Source of the DNA: Desulfobacterales bacterium
Lineage (GTDB): Bacteria; Desulfobacterota; Desulfobacteria; Desulfobacterales; JAFDCJ01
Assembly: GCA_029932495.1 (NCBI GenBank)
Contig: JAOZPY010000011.1
Location: 1 to 20,875 of the forward strand
DNA length: 20,875 nucleotides
Direction: 5' to 3'
Made by a program: the position numbers and the translations under genes. Below are positions 13,894 to 20,875 of the stretch, piece after piece. Each line of letters starts with the position of its first letter. The first letter of the stretch is position 1. The notes under the pieces are model-generated. The model made no database searches. It was given only the letters and a program-made list of their open reading frames with translations, and was not told the origin of the DNA.

Positions 13894-14553
13894 ATGAAAC
13901 AATATGCTGTCATCGGAATCGGGCACTTTGGCCATTACCTGGCCGCGCACCTTTACAAAAAAGGCCATGACGTACTGGCCATCGATCGGGTTGCCGAACG
14001 TATCCAGGAAATCAAGGACCTGGTGACCCAGGCGGTGGTCGCAGACGCCACCGACCGCAAGGCAATGGAATCGCTGGAGTTGAAAAAAATGGATGCTGTC
14101 GTGGTGTGTACCGCTTCGGATCTGAGCAGATCGATTCTGGTCGCCCTGAACATGAAAGACATCGGTGTGGCCAATGTTTATGCCAAGGCCATCAGCGAGG
14201 CCCATTTGCGGGTACTCATTAAAATCGGCGTCACCGAGGTATTTTTCCCCGAAAGAGACAACGCCATCTCTTTGGCCGAACGCCTGCACAATCCGAACAT
14301 GCTGGATTATCTTCCATTTCTGGAAGGCTACAGTATTATCCAGCTGGCCCCGCCCAAGGACTTTGTGGGCAAATCCCTGCGGGATCTGAATCTCATCAAC
14401 CGCTTCGGTATCCAGGTGGTGGCCATCAAAGAGATCATTCCCGACAGGTTGAACCTGATCCCCACCGCCCAGTTCATATTGAAAGACAGCGACATCATGA
14501 TCCTGCTGGGGCCCAACGAAACCCTGGACGAACTCAGGGAGAAGGAGGGATAG
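13894..14553 (+). CDS. ktrA: Potassium-uptake regulatory subunit, KtrA/TrkA (RCK) family
   Basis: A 219-residue cytosolic gating subunit that forms a ring under KtrB and opens the channel according to bound nucleotide. The Rossmann RCK_N domain fills about 1-125, with GIGHFG (8-13, GxGxxG) and D31 at the end of the second strand, which together bind NAD(H)/ATP/ADP. The RCK_C domain follows (about 135-216). One RCK_N-RCK_C unit of this length is typical of KtrA, whereas TrkA has two. ATG 13894 has GAGG 6 nt ahead, overlapping the ktrB end. The last 20 bp overlap the end of the convergent MFS gene. Confidence 0.94.
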   Translation: MKQYAVIGIGHFGHYLAAHLYKKGHDVLAIDRVAERIQEIKDLVTQAVVADATDRKAMESLELKKMDAVVVCTASDLSRSILVALNMKDIGVANVYAKAISEAHLRVLIKIGVTEVFFPERDNAISLAERLHNPNMLDYLPFLEGYSIIQLAPPKDFVGKSLRDLNLINRFGIQVVAIKEIIPDRLNLIPTAQFILKDSDIMILLGPNETLDELREKEG

Positions 14554-15847
14554 GCCGTGCAGGAGTTGCCAGCATCACCGTTAACAGCAGGGTTGCCGCG
14601 CCGGCCAGCAATGCGCCAATAGTAAAGGCAACCTGCGGGCCGAGCTGCATCCAGAAGACTCCGAACAGCAGGCTGGCAGGCAGTGCCGCTAAACCGATCG
14701 CCCCATGATACAGCCCGTAAGCTTTTCCCAACTGCCGAGCGGACACAAAATCAGCCACCAGGGCCCGCTCCGCACCTTCAGTCAATCCATAATAGATGCC
14801 ATAGGCGACAATCAGTACCCATAGAATATGGATATTCGGTGTCATCGCCAGCCCGGCATAAACACCGACATAAACAATCCAGCCGGCGGCAATCACCACC
14901 CGGCGCCCGTATTTATCAGAGCATATCCCGCCGGGCAGGCTGAAAACTATTTTGGAGATGTGCAGCACCACCCACAGCGCAAGTAACGGCCCCAGACCGA
15001 GACCAAAGCGGGTCTTGGCATAAAAGACAATAAACAGATCCGAGCTGTTGCCCAAAGCAAAAAGGGTGACGGATGCCAGGTACAGGTAAAAGCGCAGGGG
15101 CAGGCGGGCAGGTCCGGCCTGGGGGTCGGATAGCGACTTTTCTGATAGATGTTTGCCCTTGGCGGAAACCTCGGTCACCCCGCTGATGAGCGCCAGCATG
15201 GCGGCCAGTCCTGGAATCAGCGCCAGGGCGAAAAGCCATCGCAGGGCCTGCATTTGCCTGGCGGAAGCTGCGCTAAAATGCCCCTGCCAGAACTGCTCCC
15301 CTAAAAATGCGTACAAAATGACAGCGGCAATCAAGGGTCCGGTGACCGCGCCGGCATGATCCATGGCCCGATGAAAACTAAACGCCAGTCCCCGGGTGCC
15401 AGAACCCGTGGACTGGCTGATCAAAGCATCGCGTGCCGGGGTCCGAATTCCCTTGCCCACGCGGTCGCCAAAGCGCAGGGCCACCACGTGCCATCCGCCG
15501 GTAGCCAGGGCCATCAGGGGCCGGCATAAAGTCGAAATCCCGTACCCGGTCACGGCGATGGACTTGCGCTGATCAAGGGCATCGCTCAGACGGCCCGAAA
15601 ATATCTTCAGCAGGCTGGAAACGCTTTCGGCAATGCCGTCCATCAGCCCCACATACACCGCCGCGGTGGCCGCCGGCACCAGGCCCGTGAAAAACACCGG
15701 CAGCAACGGATAGATCATTTCGCTGGACACATCAGTAAAAAAGCTGACAACGCCCAGCATCAGCACGTTGCCCTGCACAGCCCGGTACCACGGTTCACGC
15801 TGTCCCGACAGATCCTGTTTTCCGGTATCTTCGGTTTCAGTCTTCAT
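14534..15847 (-). CDS. Major facilitator superfamily transporter
   Basis: A 437-residue inner-membrane secondary transporter with two six-helix halves. The first half opens with FFTDVSSEMIYPLLPVFF (36-53). The loop between helices 2 and 3 carries GRLSDALDQRK (about 84-94), the MFS motif A region, and between helices 4 and 5 lies GDRVGKGIRTPARDALI (about 126-142), which is characteristic of a widespread drug/unknown-substrate MFS group. Motif A recurs in the second half as GGICSDKYGRR. A central polar loop (SAKGKHLSEKSLSDPQAG) separates the halves. ATG 15847 has only a weak site (AAAGAAAG). The gene stands alone and converges on ktrA with a 20-bp overlap. The substrate is not readable. Confidence 0.88.
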   Translation of the reverse strand: MKTETEDTGKQDLSGQREPWYRAVQGNVLMLGVVSFFTDVSSEMIYPLLPVFFTGLVPAATAAVYVGLMDGIAESVSSLLKIFSGRLSDALDQRKSIAVTGYGISTLCRPLMALATGGWHVVALRFGDRVGKGIRTPARDALISQSTGSGTRGLAFSFHRAMDHAGAVTGPLIAAVILYAFLGEQFWQGHFSAASARQMQALRWLFALALIPGLAAMLALISGVTEVSAKGKHLSEKSLSDPQAGPARLPLRFYLYLASVTLFALGNSSDLFIVFYAKTRFGLGLGPLLALWVVLHISKIVFSLPGGICSDKYGRRVVIAAGWIVYVGVYAGLAMTPNIHILWVLIVAYGIYYGLTEGAERALVADFVSARQLGKAYGLYHGAIGLAALPASLLFGVFWMQLGPQVAFTIGALLAGAATLLLTVMLATPARPIPPSP

Positions 15848-16100
15848 GGCACTTTCTTTTTCACGGAGAAAAATACTATCGCGAAATCGTCTTTCTTCAG
15901 CATTTCTTCATAAACATGATGTATTGTCAAGACCATGAAAGACATTCATCAAAAAGTATGGTTGCAAATCCAGCATCGGATCGGAAGCAACCGTTATTTT
16001 AGCCAATATGCGACTCGGCATCATTTGTTTGCATCTCAGACCTTGCTGCATACAAAAATATGGATGAAAAAAGTTTACCGTAGGTATTGGTTGCAGATAA
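15848..16100. other. Non-coding, AT-rich stretch between the MFS gene and the phosphatase remnant
   Basis: I see no intact gene. The plus-strand frame leading into the phosphatase remnant is broken by several stops, the last being TAA at 16098-16100. A minus-strand TTGACA (about 15927-15932) could be the -35 of the MFS promoter but has no matching -10. The DNA is probably the eroded 5' half of the phosphatase gene plus the MFS leader. Confidence 0.5.
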
Positions 16101-16334
16101 AAACTGATCACCATCCTGAAGACCGCACCACGCCCGGTGTTGATACATTGCAAAGCCGGTGCGGACCGCACGGGGATAGCCGCCGCATTGTGGAAAGTTA
16201 TTATTGACAAAAAACCTAAGGCATGCGCTAAAAAACAATTGTCGATGCGCTTCGGCCATATCCCGTTTGGTCCGACGACCGCCATGGATAATTTTTTTGC
16301 ACAATGGCGTCCACAGCCATTCCAGTATGAATAG
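16101..16334 (+). pseudogene. Tyrosine/dual-specificity phosphatase, C-terminal remnant
   Basis: Between a TAA at 16098-16100 and TAG at 16332-16334 the frame gives 77 residues beginning KLITILKTAPRPVLIHCKAG. It contains the complete cysteine-phosphatase P-loop HCKAGADRTG (HCx5R), then LSMRFGHIPFGPTTAMDNFF. The linker APRPVLIH before the P-loop and the tail after it agree with bacterial dual-specificity phosphatases, which are about 170-220 residues long. The N-terminal half, including the general-acid aspartate loop, is missing: all upstream frames have stops and no start with a ribosome site. The open part is colinear and undamaged, so the decay looks fairly recent. It ends 9 nt before the glycosyltransferase start and was probably the first gene of that operon. 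Confidence 0.72.
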
Positions 16335-16343
16335 GGAGCGCCC

Positions 16344-17966
16344 ATGGAAAAAATCGTTAACCGGCACCCGATTGTTTTGATCATTTTTTTATGGCTGCTT
16401 TTCGTGGTGCTGCCTATCGGCAACCGGGGCCTGTGGTCTCCGGATGAACCCCGCTACCTGCAGGTGGCCTGGGAGATGGCCCACGCCAGGTCCTATCTGG
16501 TTCCCATCATCAACGGTGAGATCTACGCGCAAAAACCGCCGCTTTTTTTCTGGTTGACGATTGTTGCTTCAAAAATCTTTTCCTTTGAAACGGCCAGCCG
16601 GTGGGTATCGGCCTTTGCCAGCCTTGGCATCCTGCTGCTGACCTATTTGCTGGGCGCCATGAGCGGCGATAAAAAAATCGGCCTGACGGCCGCCCTGATC
16701 CTGATGACCTGCAGCCTTTTTACCCTCCTGATGACCACCGGCAACATCGATACCACCCTGACGTTTTTGACCACGTTAAGCCTGTTCTTTTTTTTCAAAT
16801 GGGACGCCCAGCGTAAAGCAAAATTTCTAATCTTTGCCTATGCCGCCTGTGGTGTCGGCATTCTCGCCAAGGGACCGGTTGCCCTGCTGGTTCCTTGGCT
16901 GACCTTCATTTTGTGGGAGATCATCAAGTATTTCCGGCATGAAAAAGCGTCATTTGCCCACCTGGTCTGGGGGCCGCTGATCGCGCTGGCCATTGCCGCG
17001 GCGTGGGTCATTCCCGCCTGTATCGCCGGCGGCAAGGAGTATACCCGCACCATCCTGTTCCAGCAGCAATTCGGCCGGGCCATAAAAACCGCGCCTCACA
17101 GTCGGCCGTTTTACCATTATTTATTGAACTTTCCCCCCAACGCCATGCCCTGGTTCATCGTCCTGGGGGGGATGGCCCCGATGATTAAAAAAACAATTAA
17201 AGATAAGAATCGGACGTTGCTGCTTTTCGGGTTATGGTTTTGCACTACCTTCATATTTTTTTCCCTTATCGCAGGCAAACGTGAACGCTACCTGCTGCCG
17301 CTTTACCCGGCGTTCAGCATTATAATCGCTCACATTGTCACCCTCTGGACCGACCGCCGGGGCACAACGCTGTGGTTGCGCATCTGCGCTGTCCTGACCC
17401 TGGCCGTCCTCGGGCCGTTGCTGTTTTTCCCGGCCGCCGCCCCCTTTTTAAAAGGCAAATTCCAGGTACTGGCCATCTTTCCGTTTGCTCTCGACGACTG
17501 GCGCCTGTGGGGGATATACATTTTAGGCGCACTGGCCGCCGGCATCATCTGGCAGGCGTTAAAACAGTTGAATGCCAAACAGCACCGGACGGCCTGCGAC
17601 CTGATTGCCGTGGGTCTGCTATTGGCTTTTGCAATTTTGCAGCTGTATTACATCCCCCACATAGACCGGGTAAAATCCGCCCGGCACGCTTCGCGAACCA
17701 TCCGGTCCATTCTGCCGGCCGACGCATCGATCGCCTTTTATGGCCGCCGCTTTGACAACGGATGGAATTTTTATTTAAAGCGGACGAAAATCCCCGTGGT
17801 CACCGACAAGCAGATAAAACAGAATCCGCCGCGCTATGACCTGATTATTTTGCGTAAAAAACACCTGGAACGGCTGAAAGAAGTCATGCCGCTGACCCAT
17901 TACAAAATTGCGGCTGTTGAGCCGGTGGGCAGTAAAAAATTTGTGCTGCTGAAATTCAAACCATAG
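16344..17966 (+). CDS. GT39/ArnT-like membrane glycosyltransferase
   Basis: This 540-residue polytopic GT-C glycosyltransferase transfers a sugar from a polyprenyl-phosphate donor to an envelope acceptor on the periplasmic side. The catalytic first loop is clear: GLWSPDEPRY (29-38) with D34-E35, comparable to the DEARY of ArnT. It is followed by AQKPPLFFWL (62-71), a standard GT39/ArnT motif. About eleven hydrophobic segments run to about residue 440. A soluble periplasmic C-terminal domain follows (IAFYGRRFDNGWNFYLKRTK). ATG 16344 follows AGGGAG by 6-7 nt, overlapping the end of the phosphatase remnant. A broken response-regulator gene follows 27 nt after the stop. The context suggests lipid A or surface-glycan modification, but the sugar and acceptor are unknown. 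The gene itself looks intact. Confidence 0.9.
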   Translation: MEKIVNRHPIVLIIFLWLLFVVLPIGNRGLWSPDEPRYLQVAWEMAHARSYLVPIINGEIYAQKPPLFFWLTIVASKIFSFETASRWVSAFASLGILLLTYLLGAMSGDKKIGLTAALILMTCSLFTLLMTTGNIDTTLTFLTTLSLFFFFKWDAQRKAKFLIFAYAACGVGILAKGPVALLVPWLTFILWEIIKYFRHEKASFAHLVWGPLIALAIAAAWVIPACIAGGKEYTRTILFQQQFGRAIKTAPHSRPFYHYLLNFPPNAMPWFIVLGGMAPMIKKTIKDKNRTLLLFGLWFCTTFIFFSLIAGKRERYLLPLYPAFSIIIAHIVTLWTDRRGTTLWLRICAVLTLAVLGPLLFFPAAAPFLKGKFQVLAIFPFALDDWRLWGIYILGALAAGIIWQALKQLNAKQHRTACDLIAVGLLLAFAILQLYYIPHIDRVKSARHASRTIRSILPADASIAFYGRRFDNGWNFYLKRTKIPVVTDKQIKQNPPRYDLIILRKKHLERLKEVMPLTHYKIAAVEPVGSKKFVLLKFKP

Positions 17967-17993
17967 CCGCCCCAAACCGCTGGGAAGGCATCC

Positions 17994-18125
17994 ATGAGAA
18001 TTTTACTGGTAGATGATGACCCGGAGCTGCTCGCATAGCTTCAGCATACCCTGGCTCGTCAAAATTACGATGTGGATACAGCCGCCGATGGACAGGCAGC
18101 GCTGGACCGGGTTTTTGACGGAGGT
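17994..18125 (+). pseudogene. Response regulator (receiver domain), N-terminal remnant with amber stop
   Basis: ATG 17994 has an intact ribosome site (GGGAAGG, 5 nt upstream) and reads MRILLVDDDPELLA, the first strand and acidic pocket of a CheY-like receiver. A TAG follows at codon 15 (18036-18038). Beyond it the frame continues LQHTLARQNYDVDTAADGQA and on through ALDRVFDGG, still clear receiver sequence. After codon 44 the match stops, before the phosphorylated aspartate would appear, and an unrelated tail runs to TGA at 18168-18170. So there is one nonsense change (CAG to TAG would be the simplest) and loss of the rest of the gene. It probably belonged to an OmpR-type two-component pair next to the glycosyltransferase. 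Confidence 0.78.
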
Positions 18126-18397
18126 TTGAAAATCCAATGGGCTGTTTCATCTGCCAGTCAATTTAAATGACGTTGCGGCACTGATATTTTCCTTGACATA
18201 AGCAGGCGACTTCCCCTATATCTGTGGCAACACAAGTTATCCCTTAAGAAAATAAATTGAATTCATTTAACACACGAAAATAATGACAAAAGCCTGTGGC
18301 ATGGCATGATATCAACAGATGCCGTTTGCCTTACCATTAATAAATACCGTTTTATGCAATCAAAATCGTTAACAACTAAAACTAAGGAGGAATGATC
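18126..18397. other. Non-coding stretch upstream of the ABC importer operon
   Basis: No gene is visible after the response-regulator remnant. The stretch holds a promoter candidate (18193-18222), a loose GGCAT/ATGCC dyad near 18304-18326, and the strong ribosome site AAGGAGG (18384-18390). Confidence 0.6.
18193..18222 (+). promoter_or_regulatory. Candidate sigma-70 promoter of the ABC importer operon
   Basis: Perfect -35 TTGACA (18193-18198), 18-nt spacer, -10 TATATC (18217-18222). It leaves a leader of about 170 nt before the binding-protein gene. The -35 is convincing, the spacing slightly long. Confidence 0.5.
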
Positions 18398-19423
18398 ATG
18401 AGGAAGACAGGATTGTTTTTCGTTTGTGTGTTGGTGTCCGTGTTTTTCCTGGCCGGGTTTGCGGCGGCCAAGCAACAGGTGGTGATTTACACATCGCTGG
18501 AAAACGAAGAGGTTGTGGAATACCTCAAGCTGGCCAAACAGGAGCTTCCCGACCTGGACATCCAGGCCATCCGCCTGTCCACCGGTGAGCTGGGGGCCCG
18601 CATGCTGGCTGAAAAGGACAACCCCCAGGCCGACTGCATCTGGGGCTGGGCCGTGACCAACATGGCGGGGTTTGTCCCCCGGGGCATGCTGGTGCCGTAC
18701 AAACCCAAAAACTGGGATAAAATCGCTGACAACTTCAAAGACCCCAACGGCTATTGGGTGGCCATTGATTTATATGCCGCGGCCTTCGTGGGCAACACCA
18801 AGGTCCTGGCCAAAGACAATCTGCCCATGGCCAAAAGCTGGCATGATCTTCTCAACCCGGGTTACAAGGGCAAACTGATCATGCCCAACCCGGCCAGTTC
18901 CGGCACCGGCTTTTTACAGGTGGCCAGCCTGCTGGAAATGATGGATCCCAACTATAAAAACAAGCCCATCGAAAAAAACGACGCTTGGGTTTTTCTGAAA
19001 AAACTGGATAAAAACATGGGCCAATACATCAAAAGCGGCTCAAAACCGGCCAAACTGACCGCCGCCGGTGAATATGCCATCGGCTGTTCCTTTGCCTTTG
19101 TTTACTCCTCGTTAAAAAAGAAGGGATTTCCGGTGGAGCTGGCAATGCCGGCCGAGGGCGCAGGGTTTGAACTCGAAGCCAACGCATTGCTTAAAGGTGC
19201 CAAACACCCGGCAGCGGCCAAGAAATTTCTGGACTGGGCCCTCAGCCAAAGTGCCATGAAAGAATACGCCAAGTTCAAACTGGGAGTCACCTACCCGGGA
19301 ATTCAGGGCCCCAAGGATCTGCCGGCCCTGTCGACCATCAAACTGGCGCCCATGGATTTTCCCTGGCAGGCGAAGAATCGTGCCAAAATCCTCGAAACCT
19401 GGCAGGATCTTTTCCTGAAATAA
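18398..19423 (+). CDS. ABC transporter substrate-binding protein, PhnS2/AfuA-like
   Basis: This 341-residue periplasmic receptor belongs to an importer of the ferric-iron/2-aminoethylphosphonate class. A Sec signal (RK, hydrophobic core, cleavage near AAA-KQQ at 24/25) is clear. Family stretches are VVIYTSLENEE (28-38), STGELGARMLAEKDNPQAD (61-79) and IMPNPASSGTGFL (161-173); from memory these match the PhnS2 type (putative 2-aminoethylphosphonate binding proteins) better than classic iron-binding FbpA. Two in-frame ATGs exist. The second (18398) is chosen because AAGGAGG lies 7 nt before it, while the first (18392) nearly touches the site. The ATPase and permease genes follow on the same strand after a hairpin. 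Ligand assignment is inference. Confidence 0.9.
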   Translation: MRKTGLFFVCVLVSVFFLAGFAAAKQQVVIYTSLENEEVVEYLKLAKQELPDLDIQAIRLSTGELGARMLAEKDNPQADCIWGWAVTNMAGFVPRGMLVPYKPKNWDKIADNFKDPNGYWVAIDLYAAAFVGNTKVLAKDNLPMAKSWHDLLNPGYKGKLIMPNPASSGTGFLQVASLLEMMDPNYKNKPIEKNDAWVFLKKLDKNMGQYIKSGSKPAKLTAAGEYAIGCSFAFVYSSLKKKGFPVELAMPAEGAGFELEANALLKGAKHPAAAKKFLDWALSQSAMKEYAKFKLGVTYPGIQGPKDLPALSTIKLAPMDFPWQAKNRAKILETWQDLFLK

Positions 19424-19450
19424 CATAATTAAGTGTCCGCCTTGCACACA

Positions 19451-19499
19451 CCCCGCCATGGACCGGTTGCAATGGGCCCATGGCGGGGCGATCGTTTTT
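19451..19499 (+). terminator. Attenuator-like hairpin between the binding-protein and ATPase genes
   Basis: CCCCGCCATGG (19451-19461) pairs perfectly with CCATGGCGGGG (19478-19488), 11 bp with a 16-nt loop. TTTTT follows at 19495-19499 after CGATCG. It begins 27 nt after the binding-protein stop and ends 39 nt before the ATPase start, so partial termination would give excess binding protein. The spacing between stem and T run makes it a leaky rather than full terminator. Confidence 0.65.
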
Positions 19500-19538
19500 A
19501 GAGCCGGACAAAAAGTTCCGGTTTTACAGGAAGCGTTT

Positions 19539-20636
19539 ATGGAAACCTCGTCCAAAAAGCTTGTGTTAGAAAATATCACCAAACATTTCGGATCCCTGGT
19601 GGCGGTCAACAACGTCAATCTGGTCATCGAGCCGGGAGAATTCGTCTGTTTTCTGGGACCGAGCGGCTGCGGCAAAACGACCCTGCTGCGCATCATTACC
19701 GGCTTTGAGCAGGCCACATCGGGACGCCTCACCTATGACGGCCGAGTGATCAACGATGTGATCCCCCAGAAAAGGGATTTTGGCATCGTCTTTCAATCCT
19801 ATGCCCTGTTTCCGAACATGACGGTGTACCAGAATGTCGCCTTTGGCCTGAAAATGCGCCGGATGCCGACCAAACTCATTGATGAACGGGTGACGGAAAT
19901 TCTGCAGCTGGTGGGCCTGAGCGAATGGGCACACCACTACCCGTCCCAGTTAAGCGGTGGACAGCAGCAGCGCGTGGCCCTGGGCCGGGCGATTGCCATC
20001 AAGCCCAATGTGCTGCTGCTCGATGAGCCTCTGAGCGCCCTGGACGCAAAAATCCGGATCCGCCTGCGCACGGTGATCAAAAAACTTCAGGAAGACCTTG
20101 GCATCACCATGATCTATGTTACCCATGACCAGGAGGAAGCCCTGGCGCTGGCCGACCGCGTGGCCGTAATGCGCGATGGTGAAATCCGGCAGATCGGCAC
20201 GCCGTGGGAAATATACAAGGAACCGAAAACCAGCTACATCGCCGAGTTTGTCGGCACCTCCAATTTCATTGCCGGTACGAAGGAAAACGGCCGGGTGCGG
20301 TTCGGACAGCACGAATTTGCGGTGTCCGGTCTGGAGCAGGTGTCCGGTGACACAGTCTATCTGGCGATCCGCCCCGAAAATATCGAGGTGGTGGATGTGA
20401 CCATCCCGGCTGAAAAATGCGAGGAATCGAACATTGTGGACGTTGAAGCCGAGGTGATTAATTTTCTGGGAGCCATCGTGCGCGTCACGTTTATCCTCGA
20501 AGATGAAGAGATGTTGCTGGACATCCCGGGAAAAGAGTACCAGCAACTGAACCTGAAACGGCACGACCGTCTGAGGTTGTATTTTCCACCGGAAGAGTTT
20601 TACGTCTATTCACATATGTTTAAAAAATTAATCTAG
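19539..20636 (+). CDS. ABC transporter ATP-binding protein, PhnT2/FbpC-like
   Basis: The product is a 365-residue ATPase that drives an importer of the iron/2-aminoethylphosphonate/spermidine class. All nucleotide-binding elements are intact: Walker A GPSGCGKT (40-47), Q-loop FQS (85-87), signature LSGGQQQR (138-145), Walker B VLLLDEP (158-164) and H-loop THD (195-197). A C-terminal TOBE-type regulatory domain covers about 260-360 (LAIRPENIEVVDV, then a beta-rich part). ATG 19539 follows AGGA by about 8 nt. Earlier in-frame starts would fall inside the upstream hairpin and are rejected. The gene lies 115 nt after the binding-protein gene and 64 nt before the permease. Confidence 0.94.
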   Translation: METSSKKLVLENITKHFGSLVAVNNVNLVIEPGEFVCFLGPSGCGKTTLLRIITGFEQATSGRLTYDGRVINDVIPQKRDFGIVFQSYALFPNMTVYQNVAFGLKMRRMPTKLIDERVTEILQLVGLSEWAHHYPSQLSGGQQQRVALGRAIAIKPNVLLLDEPLSALDAKIRIRLRTVIKKLQEDLGITMIYVTHDQEEALALADRVAVMRDGEIRQIGTPWEIYKEPKTSYIAEFVGTSNFIAGTKENGRVRFGQHEFAVSGLEQVSGDTVYLAIRPENIEVVDVTIPAEKCEESNIVDVEAEVINFLGAIVRVTFILEDEEMLLDIPGKEYQQLNLKRHDRLRLYFPPEEFYVYSHMFKKLI

Positions 20637-20700
20637 CCGCCGGCTGACAGCCGCCGCTGGAACGATGACCGGATTTTTATAATTTACTCGAAGTGACCCT

Positions 20701-20875
20701 ATGAAACCATCTTCGCAGACCACCGCCACCGCCGGGCCGTATCAGATTTCTTCAATGCGGATGGAAGTCGACAAATTCATTGTGCCGGCGGTCACCATTT
20801 TTATCGGACTTTTGTTGTGTTTTTTCATGCTGCTGCCCCTGTCGGCGATTCTCAAGCTGAGTTTTTTCAAGGGCG
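20701..20875 (+). CDS. ABC transporter permease, N-terminal part only (cut by window edge)
   Basis: ATG 20701 opens a frame that runs to the window edge (58 codons). After a polar N-terminus of about 24 residues comes a first transmembrane helix (FIVPAVTIFIGLLLCFFMLL) and PLSAILKLSFFKG, typical of FbpB/PhnU-type permeases, where the helix is followed by P...L..SF. The ribosome site is weak (GAAGTGA). Its place after the binding-protein and ATPase genes makes the identification reasonable; only the start is seen. Confidence 0.75.
   Translation, partial: MKPSSQTTATAGPYQISSMRMEVDKFIVPAVTIFIGLLLCFFMLLPLSAILKLSFFKG

Noticed and set aside
15935..16207. 90-residue plus-strand frame overlapping the phosphatase remnant
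   Set aside because: It is in a different frame from the HCx5R motif and its translation has no phosphatase features; no ribosome site.
18036..18038. TAG in the response regulator read as pyrrolysine or suppressed amber
   Set aside because: Pyrrolysine occurs in some related bacteria, but the gene also loses its phospho-acceptor aspartate and all later domains, so read-through would not give a working protein.
1..20875. CRISPR array, tRNA/rRNA genes, insertion sequence ends or phage genes
   Set aside because: I looked for regularly spaced repeats, cloverleaf-like T-loops, terminal inverted repeats with transposase frames and phage protein motifs on both strands and found none.

Overview
The window looks like a chromosomal segment of a Gram-negative, heterotrophic bacterium, most plausibly an anaerobe of the Desulfobacterota (Desulfobacterales-like). 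That assignment is inference. It rests on the mix of a Tat-exported TRAP binding protein, a split ADP-forming acyl-CoA synthetase, a GltA-type citrate synthase, KtrAB-type potassium uptake and moderate GC content; no rRNA or marker gene is present to prove it. I see no phage genes, insertion sequences, CRISPR arrays, tRNAs or rRNAs.

Layout. (1) 1-2205, minus strand: a choline-kinase-like phosphotransferase, a HutC-type GntR regulator that starts at TTG, and the first 60 codons of a probable transaldolase-family protein. A perfect 18-bp palindrome upstream of the regulator matches the HutC-subfamily operator pattern. (2) 2206-5960, plus strand: a complete TRAP transporter, dctP-dctQ-dctM, with a consensus-like promoter, a second operator-like site, a hairpin between dctP and dctQ and a terminator. 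A UspA protein (6099-6617) follows. (3) 6601-11352, minus strand: citrate synthase, then an MBL-fold hydrolase and the beta and alpha subunits of an NDP-forming acyl-CoA synthetase. Terminator-like and operator-like dyads lie between citrate synthase and the MBL gene. (4) 11559-14553, plus strand: an unrecognised cytosolic protein and a KtrB/KtrA potassium-uptake pair; an MFS transporter (14534-15847) converges on it. (5) 15848-18170: a decaying cell-envelope locus, in which an intact GT39/ArnT-like glycosyltransferase sits between the C-terminal half of a tyrosine/dual-specificity phosphatase and the first third of a response regulator that carries an amber stop. (6) 18398-20875, plus strand: a periplasmic binding protein, an ATPase and the start of a permease of a PhnS2/PhnT2-like (2-aminoethylphosphonate or ferric iron class) ABC importer, with an attenuator-like hairpin after the binding-protein gene.

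How the parts may work together. The GntR regulator may control both its own gene and the TRAP operon, because similar GT-N-TA-N-AC sites precede both. The TRAP system would import an organic or sugar acid, and the UspA protein behind it recalls TeaD of the ectoine TRAP system TeaABC. The ADP-forming synthetase and citrate synthase link acyl-CoA formation, ATP and the TCA cycle. I found no clearly new defence or mobile system. The most interesting leads are the predicted GntR operator pair, the TRAP-UspA pairing, the MBL/ACD operon with its operator-like dyad, the unassigned 262-residue protein, and the half-decayed phosphatase-glycosyltransferase-response regulator locus.
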